Assembly: GCA_012800995.1 (NCBI GenBank)
Contig: JAAZIH010000198.1
Span: forward strand, 1 to 9,760
Source: Chloroflexota bacterium
GTDB taxonomy: Bacteria > Chloroflexota > Anaerolineae > Anaerolineales > Anaerolineaceae
DNA: 9,760 nt
Direction of reading: 5' to 3'
Shown: piece by piece, positions 1 through 7,500 of the stretch
How positions within the stretch are numbered: position 1 is the first letter of the stretch
Layout: each line of letters starts with the position of its first letter
Program-made: the position numbers and the translations under genes
Notes under the pieces: model-generated
The model's database searches: none
What the model was told of the DNA's origin: nothing
What the model saw: the letters and a program-made list of their open reading frames with translations, nothing else

Positions 1-275
1 TGCCAGCCTAACACCTCGGTTGCGGTTGGTTCTGGCGTGTGTGATGGTGTTTGACTTGGCGTCGGACTATGGGTTGGCGTTGATGTTGCCGATGGTACAG
101 GCGTATTGGTGACAGTAGGCGTTGGTGTTTCAGTAGATGTCGGTATGACTTCTGTTTCTGGTTCTAAAGTTATATCTGATTGTATATTCGTCTTTAAATG
201 ACAAGCAACCAAAACAAGTCCCAAAAGAACCATGATTATAATAAAAAATCCACTCTGTTTGATAAAGGCTTTCAT
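1..275 (-). CDS. Putative lipoprotein with Thr/Pro-rich linker, N-terminal part (cut by window edge)
   Basis: Seen: an open frame reads leftward from an ATG at 275 to base 1 without a stop, giving 91 codons of an incomplete protein. The N-terminus has Lys2 and Lys6, a hydrophobic stretch at about residues 9-24, and a lipobox ending Leu-Val-Ala-Cys25, so it is predicted to be cleaved by signal peptidase II and lipid-anchored on the outer face of the membrane. From about residue 37 it is a Thr/Pro/Ser linker made of short TPT-, TNTP- and TPEPT-like units, ending in an LGW at the edge. An in-frame TGA 15 bases upstream (plus-strand positions 288-290) leaves ATG 275 as the first possible start. 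No strong ribosome binding site is visible. Family knowledge: such linkers space an extracellular domain from the membrane. That domain lies outside the window, so the function is unknown. The neighbouring divergent gene is also an envelope protein. Confidence 0.8.
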   Translation of the reverse strand, partial: MKAFIKQSGFFIIIMVLLGLVLVACHLKTNIQSDITLEPETEVIPTSTETPTPTVTNTPVPSATSTPTHSPTPSQTPSHTPEPTATEVLGW

Positions 276-358
276 ATCTGTCTTTTTTCACCATAAATTT
301 TTCATCTTACAAACGTAACGATGTTTACATATCTAAGATCAAAAGGTTCTACCCCGCT

Positions 359-388
359 ATTATAACGCACACTTTGACAGGTTTTGAA
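359..388 (-). promoter_or_regulatory. Predicted sigma70-type promoter for the lipoprotein gene
   Basis: On the minus strand a perfect TATAAT (plus positions 359-364) lies 18 bases downstream of TTCAAA (plus positions 383-388, 4 of 6 matches to TTGACA). The expected transcript would start near 352, leaving a leader of about 77 bases before the ATG at 275. It overlaps the plus-strand promoter at 374-402. This rests on motif matching only. Confidence 0.5.
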
Positions 389-402
389 TATTTATTAATA
401 AT
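374..402 (+). promoter_or_regulatory. Predicted sigma70-type promoter for the LysM gene
   Basis: A perfect TTGACA (374-379) is followed after 17 bases by AATAAT (397-402, 5 of 6 matches). The transcript would begin near 409 and carry a leader of about 180 bases to the preferred ATG at 589. A second exact TATAAT at 553-558, with only a poor -35 element upstream, could give a shorter transcript starting near 565. The 276-588 region otherwise shows no gene. Confidence 0.5.
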
Positions 403-588
403 TCTTTCTTTGGGTCAGTTGAATCTCATTATGTCATAGACATTGGCAGGAACCAGGTCGAGCAAAGATTTTAACTTGCAAGCTGTTTTCCATCCAAAGC
501 TTGCATTGAGATTTCGCTTTTGGTCAAAAAAACAAGCCTTCGTATTTTCAGCTATAATAATGTACGAAGAAAAATTCGTAAGCTGACT

Positions 589-1215
589 ATGTCTAAAAAG
601 TTTTTTTCGGTCTTATTCATTATTGGAATGGCTATATTGTGCTTGATTCCAGCCAAGCACTCTTTAGCTTTTTTTGTCTTGCCGCCTATTCAAGACCACT
701 TTAGCATTAATCAAAGTGTTCGCAGCCAGGAAGCTCAGGAAGCACCTACCCAAGTCGTTGCTCCCACCTTGCCGGTTGAACTCTGGACACAAACAGCCAC
801 ACCTGGCCCAGATGGCTATATAAAACACACCGTACTTGAGCATCAATTCTTATGGAATATCGCTGAACTCTACGGCGTTTCACCGGCTGAAATTTATAAG
901 CTCAACAATCTCACCGAAGACAGCATTATTTACCCAGGTGACATTCTCATCATCAAAAAGATTGAAGAGCCTACTCCAGAACCAACTGTTCCGCTAACTG
1001 AATTAGTAACAAGCAATATCGAATTGGAAGAGACCCAAATAGCCTTTGAACCAACACCTGAACTAACTCCCACAAACACCTCTGTCCCTGAGGTAAGCAA
1101 GGGATTATTCGAGCGTGTTTTTACCAACAACTCGAAGTATTTGGCTTATGGCATTTTTGCTTTGGTTTTACTTGGTATAGTACTGCTGATTGTCAGCTCG
1201 CGTCGCATTCATTAA
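589..1215 (+). CDS. Membrane-anchored LysM-domain protein
   Basis: Predicted envelope protein of 208 residues carrying one LysM domain, a fold that binds N-acetylglucosamine-containing polymers such as peptidoglycan. In order: a basic N-terminus, a hydrophobic signal or membrane segment at about residues 5-29, a spacer, LysM at about 78-123 (HTVLEHQ, then WNIAELYGVSP, then YPGDILII), a Pro/Thr/Glu linker with PTPEPT, and a C-terminal membrane helix at about 184-203 followed by SSRRIH. Two hydrophobic ends place the LysM domain outside the membrane, with the short basic tail probably inside. A longer frame from a TTG at 520 adds 23 residues, many of them basic. I prefer ATG 589 because it puts the signal-like segment at the terminus and because a TATAAT at 553-558 lies between the two starts. 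No enzymatic domain is present; an adhesin, cell-wall tether or morphogenesis role is only a guess. Its last 23 bases overlap the convergent nuclease-like gene. Confidence 0.8.
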   Translation: MSKKFFSVLFIIGMAILCLIPAKHSLAFFVLPPIQDHFSINQSVRSQEAQEAPTQVVAPTLPVELWTQTATPGPDGYIKHTVLEHQFLWNIAELYGVSPAEIYKLNNLTEDSIIYPGDILIIKKIEEPTPEPTVPLTELVTSNIELEETQIAFEPTPELTPTNTSVPEVSKGLFERVFTNNSKYLAYGIFALVLLGIVLLIVSSRRIH

Positions 1216-1540
1216 CCCCCTGTTTTTGTCCTGAATCAAGCGCATCCTCGCTTGATTCTGCCTTTACATCCTGTTTGATGGTTAAAATAATATTTGCTGA
1301 TGAGTGAACAAGTAAACGTTTTTTAGGCGCTGGCAATCGTTTAATCTCCAGTTCACGCTTTAGGGCTTCAATGTGTCCATCCATTTCTTCCACATAAACA
1401 AGTTTTACCGGCAAGTTCATACGGGTATAGCGCGCCCCGCGCCCAGCATTATGTTCTTTTTCACGTCTTATGGGGTCTTTCGTCCAACCAGTATAAAGCG
1501 CGCCATTGGCACATTCCACCATGTAACAATAATATGCCAT
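1193..1540 (-). CDS. GIY-YIG domain nuclease-like protein (UPF0213/YhbQ type)
   Basis: A 115-residue protein with a single GIY-YIG domain at about residues 3-78. The first strand reads YCYMVEC, the second LYTGWT (Tyr16, Gly18). The conserved helix follows with Arg25/Arg26 and the His30-Asn31-Ala-Gly turn, then ARYTR, PVKLVYVEE, and a last helix KRELEIKRL with the candidate catalytic Glu63. Stand-alone members of this family are small metal-dependent DNA nucleases, mostly poorly characterised. After about residue 80 there is a tail of some 35 residues, rich in polar and acidic residues, that does not look like the core domain. An alternative GTG at 1552 adds four residues. I prefer ATG 1540 because it overlaps the stop of the upstream protease gene as TAATG and has GGAAG five bases before it, the arrangement of a translationally coupled pair. 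The 3' end overlaps the LysM gene tail-to-tail. Confidence 0.85.
   Translation of the reverse strand: MAYYCYMVECANGALYTGWTKDPIRREKEHNAGRGARYTRMNLPVKLVYVEEMDGHIEALKRELEIKRLPAPKKRLLVHSSANIILTIKQDVKAESSEDALDSGQKQGVNECDAS
1231..1260. repeat. Perfect inverted repeat at convergent gene ends
   Basis: GAATCAAGCG (1233-1242) and CGCTTGATTC (1249-1258) pair over ten bases around a six-base CATCCT loop. It begins 18 bases past the stop of the LysM gene and lies inside the C-terminal tail coding of the nuclease-like gene. No T-run follows on either strand, so a classical intrinsic terminator is uncertain, but the hairpin could still stop or protect transcripts ending here. Confidence 0.6.
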
Positions 1541-2184
1541 TAAAGCTTCCACCCGGTTAATAAGGTGAAAATTGTGCTCATAGGTTTATCAAGCAAATAA
1601 GAAAACACGCTGACGTTAGTAAACCGACCCACTAAAACCAAAGCGAATAGAATATAGGGGCCAAAGCTTCTTAACGTTTCAAAGGCAGTTGCCCAACGTG
1701 TAGGCATGGTGTATTCCATCACCTTTTCGCCATCCAGGGGCGCGATAGGCAACATGTTGAAAAGAAACAGCATAATATTAATGATAATAAACTGGGACAA
1801 AAAAGAAACGAGCCATTCTGGTGCCATCCAGTGGGTTCTCAAAGCGAAAAGCAACCTAAAAAACCCTCCGCCCAAGGCTGCCATAGCCAAATTACTTAAA
1901 GGCCCTGCCAACGCTACCAACATTAAACCAGCAGGGCTTTTTTGCTTGATGACATAAGGATTAACTGGCACTGGTTTTGCCCAGCCAAACCCTGCAACTA
2001 AAAGCATAATCGAACCAAGCGGATCCAAATGCACCAGCGGGTTTAGTGTCAGGCGTCCCGCGTTTTTGGCAGTCCAATCGCCAAATTTATATGCCACAAA
2101 CGCGTGCATGAATTCATGCACTGTGAATGCGATTACCAGAATAATGACCCGATAAAGAATGGTTTGTAAATCTAAGCCAAACAT
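1540..2184 (-). CDS. Site-2 protease family (M50) integral membrane zinc metalloprotease
   Basis: A 214-residue polytopic membrane protein of the S2P/M50 type (YwhC-like), predicted to cut substrates within or near the membrane. The zinc motif is His23-Glu24-Phe-Met-His27 in the first hydrophobic helix, with Glu24 as the likely general base. NPLVHLDPLG follows at about 48-57, then AGPLSN at 93-98, and NMLPIAPLDG at 143-152 supplies Asp151 as the expected third zinc ligand. Further hydrophobic segments lie at about 55-68, 85-110, 127-146 and 173-187. There is no PDZ domain, and the length fits the compact subgroup. All active-site residues are present, so it should be active. The substrate is unknown; no sigma factor or anti-sigma gene lies nearby. 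GGAG ends five bases before the ATG. The downstream nuclease-like gene overlaps its stop, so the two are probably one transcript. Confidence 0.9.
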   Translation of the reverse strand: MFGLDLQTILYRVIILVIAFTVHEFMHAFVAYKFGDWTAKNAGRLTLNPLVHLDPLGSIMLLVAGFGWAKPVPVNPYVIKQKSPAGLMLVALAGPLSNLAMAALGGGFFRLLFALRTHWMAPEWLVSFLSQFIIINIMLFLFNMLPIAPLDGEKVMEYTMPTRWATAFETLRSFGPYILFALVLVGRFTNVSVFSYLLDKPMSTIFTLLTGWKL

Positions 2185-2207
2185 AGAACTCCATTTCTCA
2201 AAGTGCC

Positions 2208-2241
2208 CTGAAATTGTATCACGCGATGATATAATCTTTAC
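2208..2241 (+). promoter_or_regulatory. Promoter for a leaderless DUF951 transcript
   Basis: CTGAAA (2208-2213, 4 of 6 matches to TTGACA) lies 16 bases before an exact TATAAT (2230-2235). The ATG of the DUF951 gene begins only six bases after the -10, so transcription would start at or within a base or two of the start codon. On the opposite strand a TACAAT (plus 2213-2218) could serve the protease gene. The whole divergent spacer is 57 bases. Confidence 0.6.
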
Positions 2242-2469
2242 ATGCTACCCGATATACAAGTCGGTGATATTGTACATATGCGCAAAAAACACCCTTGCGG
2301 TGGTTTAAGCTGGGAAGTTACCCGCATAGGCGCCGATATTGGCCTCCAATGCCAGACTTGCCAGCGACGAGTCATGCTCACGCGTCGTGAACTAAACAGA
2401 CGCGCCAAAACCATCATCGCTGGCGCGCAAGACGACCAAGCAAACACAACGCCACTGTCACAGGAATAG
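2242..2469 (+). CDS. DUF951 family small protein
   Basis: A 75-residue basic protein whose first 60 residues match what I recall of DUF951: VGDIV, then KKHPCGG (Cys19), [14 protein letters not shown] (Cys37) with Cys40 completing a CxxC, then [11 protein letters not shown]. Family knowledge: these are short, conserved, mainly Firmicutes and Chloroflexota proteins of unknown function. The three cysteines and one histidine could bind a metal and the basic C-terminal half could bind nucleic acid, both inferences. Residues 61-75 form a polar tail. The start is firm: an in-frame TGA at 2227-2229 precedes it with no other start codon between. It heads an operon; its stop lies 12 bases before the glycosyltransferase gene. 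Confidence 0.85.
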   Translation: MLPDIQVGDIVHMRKKHPCGGLSWEVTRIGADIGLQCQTCQRRVMLTRRELNRRAKTIIAGAQDDQANTTPLSQE

Positions 2470-2481
2470 AAAGGAAAGCTC

Positions 2482-3480
2482 ATGACCAAACTCGTCATTC
2501 AAATCCCAGCCTACAACGAAGCTGAAACCTTGCCCATTGCACTGGCAGAGCTCCCCCGTCAAATCGAGGGCGTAAATGAGATCAAAGTTGTGGTCATTGA
2601 TGATGGCTCATCGGATAACACTGCCCAAATCGCCCTTGAAAACGGTGCGGATTACGTCCTGCGCCACCGCCAAAACCGCGGGCTCTCCCGCGCGTTTATG
2701 GATGGCATCCAGTTCTCTTTGGCACTTGGCGCGGATATCATCGTTAATACTGATGCCGACAACCAATACCCTGGCACTGATATTCCCGGGCTCATCAAAC
2801 CGATTCTGGATAAAACACACGACCTGGTTATCGGCGACCGCCAATTGGATAGAAACATTCACTTTTCGCCTTTCAAACGCCTGCTTGAACGACTTGGCAG
2901 CGCATTTGTCCGACGCATTTCCAGCACAACCGTGCCTGATGCCGCCAGTGGTTTCCGCGCTTTTTCGCGCTATGCGGCACTGCCTTTACAGGTTTACAAT
3001 CCCTATTCCTACACGCTTGACACGCTTATCTTAGCCGGCAAATCGCGCCTGAGTATTGGTAGCGTGCCCGTCCATACCAATCCAGCCACACGCGCTTCTC
3101 GCTTACACAAAGGCATGGCGCACTTTATTTGGCGCCAGGGTGGAGCTATTATTCGCTCTTATCTTCTCTACCAACCACTACGTAGTTTTTTGCTTAGCGG
3201 GCTTTTGCTTGGCTTGCCTGGGCTCGCGCTTGTTCTCCGCTTTTTAATCTATTACTTCATGGGTGATGGCAGCCGATTTATTCAAAGTGTCACCTTGGGT
3301 GGCTCCATGATTGTTGCCAGTTTGCTATTAATCATCTTTGGCTTTCTGGCAGATGCAACGCGCGCCAATCGCCAATTACTGGAAGAAAACCTCATCCGGC
3401 AGCGCGATGCTTTTCGCTATAACCCGCAAGAAAAACTGGAATTTTTAGGATTAGATGTCCAGCACAAGGAATACAAATGA
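2482..3480 (+). CDS. Family 2 glycosyltransferase with C-terminal membrane helices
   Basis: A 332-residue GT-A fold enzyme of glycosyltransferase family 2, in the group related to dolichol- or polyprenyl-phosphate sugar transferases. Nucleotide-sugar binding is marked by [10 protein letters not shown] (8-17) and Asp40-Asp41-Gly-Ser-Ser-Asp45. The metal-binding DxD is Asp91-Ala-Asp93 in [19 protein letters not shown] (153-163) is the usual acceptor-loop region. Two hydrophobic segments, at about 235-259 and 273-291, anchor the C-terminus, and the last 40 residues are polar. The catalytic domain should face the cytoplasm and transfer a sugar from a nucleotide donor to a lipid carrier or membrane acceptor; neither substrate can be read from sequence. 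AAGGAAAG lies six bases before the ATG. It sits mid-operon, 12 bases after the DUF951 gene, and its stop overlaps the next start. Envelope glycan or glycolipid synthesis is the likely setting. Confidence 0.88.
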   Translation: MTKLVIQIPAYNEAETLPIALAELPRQIEGVNEIKVVVIDDGSSDNTAQIALENGADYVLRHRQNRGLSRAFMDGIQFSLALGADIIVNTDADNQYPGTDIPGLIKPILDKTHDLVIGDRQLDRNIHFSPFKRLLERLGSAFVRRISSTTVPDAASGFRAFSRYAALPLQVYNPYSYTLDTLILAGKSRLSIGSVPVHTNPATRASRLHKGMAHFIWRQGGAIIRSYLLYQPLRSFLLSGLLLGLPGLALVLRFLIYYFMGDGSRFIQSVTLGGSMIVASLLLIIFGFLADATRANRQLLEENLIRQRDAFRYNPQEKLEFLGLDVQHKEYK

Positions 3481-4403
3481 GTAGTTTTAGAGATTTGCGT
3501 ATCGTTGACAATTTCTATCAAACATCCGCCTTCTTTCCTATGCCAACCGTCATTATTGGCACTTTAACCGAAGATGGCAATACCAGCTTGGGGCCCTACT
3601 CCCTCGTTCAACCCTATTATGTTGCCGGAAAAGACTATTACGCCATGCTCCTTTGCGCGCGGAACAACTCAAACACCGCGCAACACCTTTTGGCACGGGG
3701 CAAATGCTCTATCAATTTCATCACCGACGAGAAAAAATGGTTTAAGGAAGCTGTGAAGTTATCCTGGCCCGGTGATACACCCGAAGAAAAGATGAAAAAC
3801 TGCCAGTTCACCCTTGAAGATGGACTGATGGCAAAAGCCCATCCCGAGGAAGTTTTCCCAAAGATCGTTTCGCAAAGCTTCCAGGTTTTTGAATGCACCT
3901 GGATGAGCGATTTAGAAAACGCCTTTGAAGATAAACCCGGTCAACTCGATGGATATCCGCCACCCTATCGCAATTTTAATGGCATTACCAGTGAATTCGG
4001 TGCTCATTTCATTTTGCGTGTTGATAAAATCCTGATGAAAGAAAAGCAATACCAAGGGATTGTAAACGGTGTGAAAGCCAAAGACTTCCCGCGCGTGCCG
4101 GTTGACTACGGTTACCGTGACTCCAAAAACTTTTGGTACACAAGATTTAGCAGACCCATCCCTGAAATTTTGCCTATGCGCAAAGGCACGCTTCAATCGG
4201 TGCGCTATGCTGCCGACCGCATTGATCCAGATATCGGTTTTGACGATGAAGCCCTTGAAAAGCTTCTTAACGTGCCCAGAATCTTCCTCAACACCGTCCT
4301 CAAGGGCTGTGTGAACTGGGCTAAAGAGAACAATGTCAGCCACATCACTGCTGTACACATGGACATCATCAACGACAAACGCGCGAAAGAAAAACAACGA
4401 TAA
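3477..4403 (+). CDS. Flavin reductase-like (FMN split-barrel) protein with PCP_red-like C-terminus
   Basis: A 308-residue soluble protein. Residues about 12-185 resemble the flavin reductase-like, FMN-binding split-barrel family: PMPTVIIGTLTEDG (21-34), SLGPYSLVQPYY (37-48), ARNNSNTAQHLL (61-72), KCSINFI (76-82), with a later strand GAHFILRVDKIL (175-186). Members bind FMN and act as flavin reductases, flavoredoxins or oxidoreductase partners. The particular substrate is unknown. Residues about 255-302 look like the small PCP_red domain found at the C-terminus of the light-independent protochlorophyllide reductase B subunit: DDEALEKLLNVP, a helix, WAKENN, then HIT. That match is from memory and less certain than the barrel. 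The gene shares ATGA with the glycosyltransferase, so translation is probably coupled. I see no damage to the reading frame. A tetrapyrrole role should not be assumed, as no chlorophyll genes are nearby. Confidence 0.75.
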   Translation: MSSFRDLRIVDNFYQTSAFFPMPTVIIGTLTEDGNTSLGPYSLVQPYYVAGKDYYAMLLCARNNSNTAQHLLARGKCSINFITDEKKWFKEAVKLSWPGDTPEEKMKNCQFTLEDGLMAKAHPEEVFPKIVSQSFQVFECTWMSDLENAFEDKPGQLDGYPPPYRNFNGITSEFGAHFILRVDKILMKEKQYQGIVNGVKAKDFPRVPVDYGYRDSKNFWYTRFSRPIPEILPMRKGTLQSVRYAADRIDPDIGFDDEALEKLLNVPRIFLNTVLKGCVNWAKENNVSHITAVHMDIINDKRAKEKQR

Positions 4404-4415
4404 CATTTTCTTTAA

Positions 4416-4440
4416 CCTTAAAACTTCATGACTTTTAAGG
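4416..4440. repeat. AT-rich inverted repeat after the operon
   Basis: CCTTAAAA (4416-4423) and TTTTAAGG (4433-4440) form an eight-base perfect stem with a nine-base loop, 12 bases past the stop of the flavin reductase-like gene. The stem is weak and no T-run follows on either strand, so its role as a terminator is doubtful, although the position suits one. Confidence 0.35.
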
Positions 4441-4446
4441 CTTCAA

Positions 4447-4492
4447 TTCAAAAAACACCAGGACGCTGTGCTATACTTGTTTGTATAACACA
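4447..4492 (+). promoter_or_regulatory. dnaE promoter with overlapping 26-bp dyad (candidate operator)
   Basis: TATACT at 4472-4477 is preceded by TGC, making an extended -10. A loose TTCAAA (4447-4452) lies 19 bases upstream. Over the -10 sits an inverted repeat: TGTGCTATAC (4467-4476), spacer TTGTTT, GTATAACACA (4483-4492), with nine of ten positions paired. A transcript would start near 4484, inside the right arm, about 75 bases before the dnaE ATG. A dimeric regulator binding here would block the promoter. The regulator is unknown, and a chance palindrome or RNA hairpin cannot be excluded. Confidence 0.45.
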
Positions 4493-4559
4493 AAACGATT
4501 TTTGGTTTTCCGGTTTCTCAAGTGCCATAAAACAAACGGAAATGCCTTAAAATAAAACT

Positions 4560-7500
4560 ATGTCCTTTGTCCACCTTCATGTTCATTCTTCATACTCCAT
4601 CCTGGATGGATTCGGCAAGCCTGCCGATCTGGTAGCACGCGCCAAAGAATTGGGCATGCCAGCTTTAGCTCTTACCGACCATGGCACGATGTTTGGCACA
4701 TTGGATTTTTATCGGGCAGCAAAAAGCGCGGGCATTAAACCCATTATTGGACTTGAAGCTTATCTTGCTCCCCGACGAATGCAAGACAAAGACCCTCAAA
4801 AGGACCGACACGCCTATCATCTCGTTCTGCTCGCTAAAAACAAAACGGGCTATCAAAACCTGCTAAAGCTTGCATCGGTTTCGCAACTTGAAGGGCATTA
4901 TTACACACCCCGCATCGACAAAATCACTTTGGCTGAACACAGTGAAGGTCTCATCGCAAGCTCAGCCTGTATGTCTGGAGAAATATCCCGGGCACTGCTC
5001 GATAATGATCACGAGCGTGCTGATAGAGCCGTGGCATGGTATCGCGAAGTCTTTGGCAAGGAAAATTTCTACCTCGAATTACAAGAGCACGACATACCCG
5101 AATTGCGTCGTGTCAACCGTTTGATGCTTGAACTTGCCCGAAAAACTGATACGCGCCTGATAGCAACGAATGACGTTCACTATGTGCGCCAGGAAGACGC
5201 TCCCCTGCAGGATGTTCTGCTGTGTATCCAAACAGGCAGATTGCTCAGCGACCCCATTCGTATGCGCATGTCGGGCGACTCCTACTATCTGCGCAGCCCT
5301 GAAGAAATGCAGTCACTTTTCGCCCAACTTCCCGAGGCGATTGAAAACACGCTTGAGATTGCCAGCAGATGTCATCTTGACCTCAGCCGAAAAGGCTATC
5401 ATTTACCTGTTTTCGATGTTCCCGATGGACAGACCGCTGAAACCTACTTGCGCGAATTGTGCGAAAAGGGATTGCGCCGACGCCAACCTGATCGTGCTGA
5501 CAGCCCGGAAATGAAAGCTCGCCTTGATTATGAGTTGGGTGTCATTGATCAAATGGGCTTTGCGGCTTACTTCTTGATTGTCTGGGACTTGTGTCGTTAT
5601 TCGCGCGAAAAGAAGATTTGGTACAACGTGCGTGGCTCGGGTAATGGCTCTTTGGTTGCCTACGCGCTTGAAATTACCTCTGTTGAGCCACTCTCCCATA
5701 AGCTCCTCTTTGAACGCTTCTTGAATCCAGACCGCATCACTATGCCCGATATTGACCTTGATTTCCAGGATGACCGCCGGGCTGAGGTGATGGAATACTG
5801 TAACCAAAAGTATGGCGCCAGCCATGTAGCACAAATCATCACTTTTGGCACATTAGCCGCCAGGGGTGCTGTCAGAGATGTTGGTCGCGTGATGAACATC
5901 CCTTTGCCAGATGTTGACCGCGTTGCCAAGCTCGTTCCAAGTGCTTACCAAGGCGCTGCTATTCCCTTATCTGACTCGCTTCAGAAAGTAGCTGAACTGA
6001 AAGAAATTTATAACAGCTCTGAGGATATGAAAAATTTGCTGGACACCGCCAGTGCGATTGAAGGTGCCATTCGCAATGTGGGCACACACGCCGCTGGGGT
6101 GATTATCAGTGACAAGGAACTCACCGAATATCTACCTTTACACCGACCCACCAGCGTAAGCGAAAACCTGCCCATTAAAGCTGTCGCCCAATACGATATG
6201 AACGACATCAACGAATTGGGTTTGTTAAAGGTAGACTTTTTGGGGCTCACAACGCTCACCATCATGGCAAAAGCCTGTGAATACATAAAAGAGCGTGGTG
6301 GACCGGATCTAAATCTGAGCAGCATCCCTATTGACGACCCGGAAGTTTACAGTTACATCAGCGAGGGCAATACAGCAGGACTCTTCCAGCTTGAAGGTGG
6401 CGGAATGACCCGCTATCTGGTAGAAATGCAACCCAAAACCATTCATCACGTCATCGCCATGGTTGCCTTGTATCGTCCTGGACCAATGGACATTATCCCG
6501 GATTACATCGCCAACATGCATGGCAAAAAGCCAGTCAAATATCTGCACCCCAAACTTGAAACCATTCTCGATGAAACCTATGGACACACCGTCTATCAAG
6601 AACAAATCATGCAAGCTGTGGTTTCACTCGCTGGTTATTCGCCTGGTGAGTCAGATGATTTTCGCTCGGCGATTTCCAAGAAAAAAGTCAAGGAAGTCAA
6701 AAAACATCACTCGAAATTCCTGAATGGAGCCGAAGCTAATGGCATTTCACGCAAAACCGCGGAGGAAATATTTGCTCACTGGGAAACATTCGCGCATTAT
6801 GGTTTCAACAAAAGCCATGCTTCAAATTACGGCATTATCGCTGTTAAAACCGCCTGGCTCAAGTACCACTACCCCGCGGAATATATGACCGCCCTGCTTA
6901 GCGCGTGGAAAAACGATAACGATAAATGTGCCACCTATGTCAGCGATTGCCAGACGATGGGTATAGCTGTTTTACCTCCCAATGTGAATTCAAGCTGCTT
7001 CGACTTCACCATCGAGGACCAGGCAGATGGTAAATCTGCCATCCGATTCGGGCTTGGCGCGGTAAAGAATGTGGGTATGGGTCCAGTTGAAGCCATTATC
7101 AAAGGCCGTGGCACACGCCCGTTTGAAGATATCAATGATTTCCTGCGACGGGTTGACCTGCGTGTTGTCAGCAAACGCGCACTTGAGTGCCTGATCAAGG
7201 TCGGTGCCCTGGATGACTTCGGAGGGCGGGTTTCGCTTTTGCGCGCGATTGAGCAAATCGTTAACGCCTCAGCCAGCCACTTTCGGGCGGTAGACATGGG
7301 CCAGATGGCGCTCTTTGGCTCCACCCCTGATGCTCCTGGACAAATCAAGCTTTCCTCAACTGCCAAATCGGATTCCCACGAAGAATTGGAATGGGAACGT
7401 GAACTGCTCGGACTTTATGTTTCAGATCATCCCCTCAGCAAGCTGATGCGCCACATCAGCCACCGCCTGAGCCATACTTCAAACGAATTTACTGAACTTG

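Noticed and set aside
30..150. Tandem repeat array or CRISPR-like pattern near the left edge
   Set aside because: The recurring GTTGG/GGCGT-like bases are degenerate codons for Thr and Pro in a linker, with no regular unit length or spacers.
520..588. N-terminal extension of the LysM protein from TTG 520
   Set aside because: It places 23 residues, rich in Lys/Arg, before a clear signal segment, uses a rare start, and has a TATAAT at 553-558 inside it. ATG 589 is the better start, though not proven.
930..1130. Minus-strand open frame rich in Gly/Ser/Val
   Set aside because: It is the antisense of the Pro/Thr/Glu-rich linker and LysM coding; its composition is explained by the real gene and it has no recognisable domain.
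4416..4440. Intrinsic terminator after the flavin reductase-like gene
   Set aside because: The stem is AT-rich with a nine-base loop and no following T-run, so I list it only as an inverted repeat.
4542..4550. Three-codon leader ORF (Met-Pro-stop) before dnaE
   Set aside because: It has no properly spaced ribosome binding site and is too short to support; it is useful only as the in-frame stop fixing the dnaE start.
6935..7366. Long minus-strand open frame of 143 codons inside dnaE
   Set aside because: It is antisense to strongly conserved polymerase coding, low in recognisable motifs, with no supported start signal.
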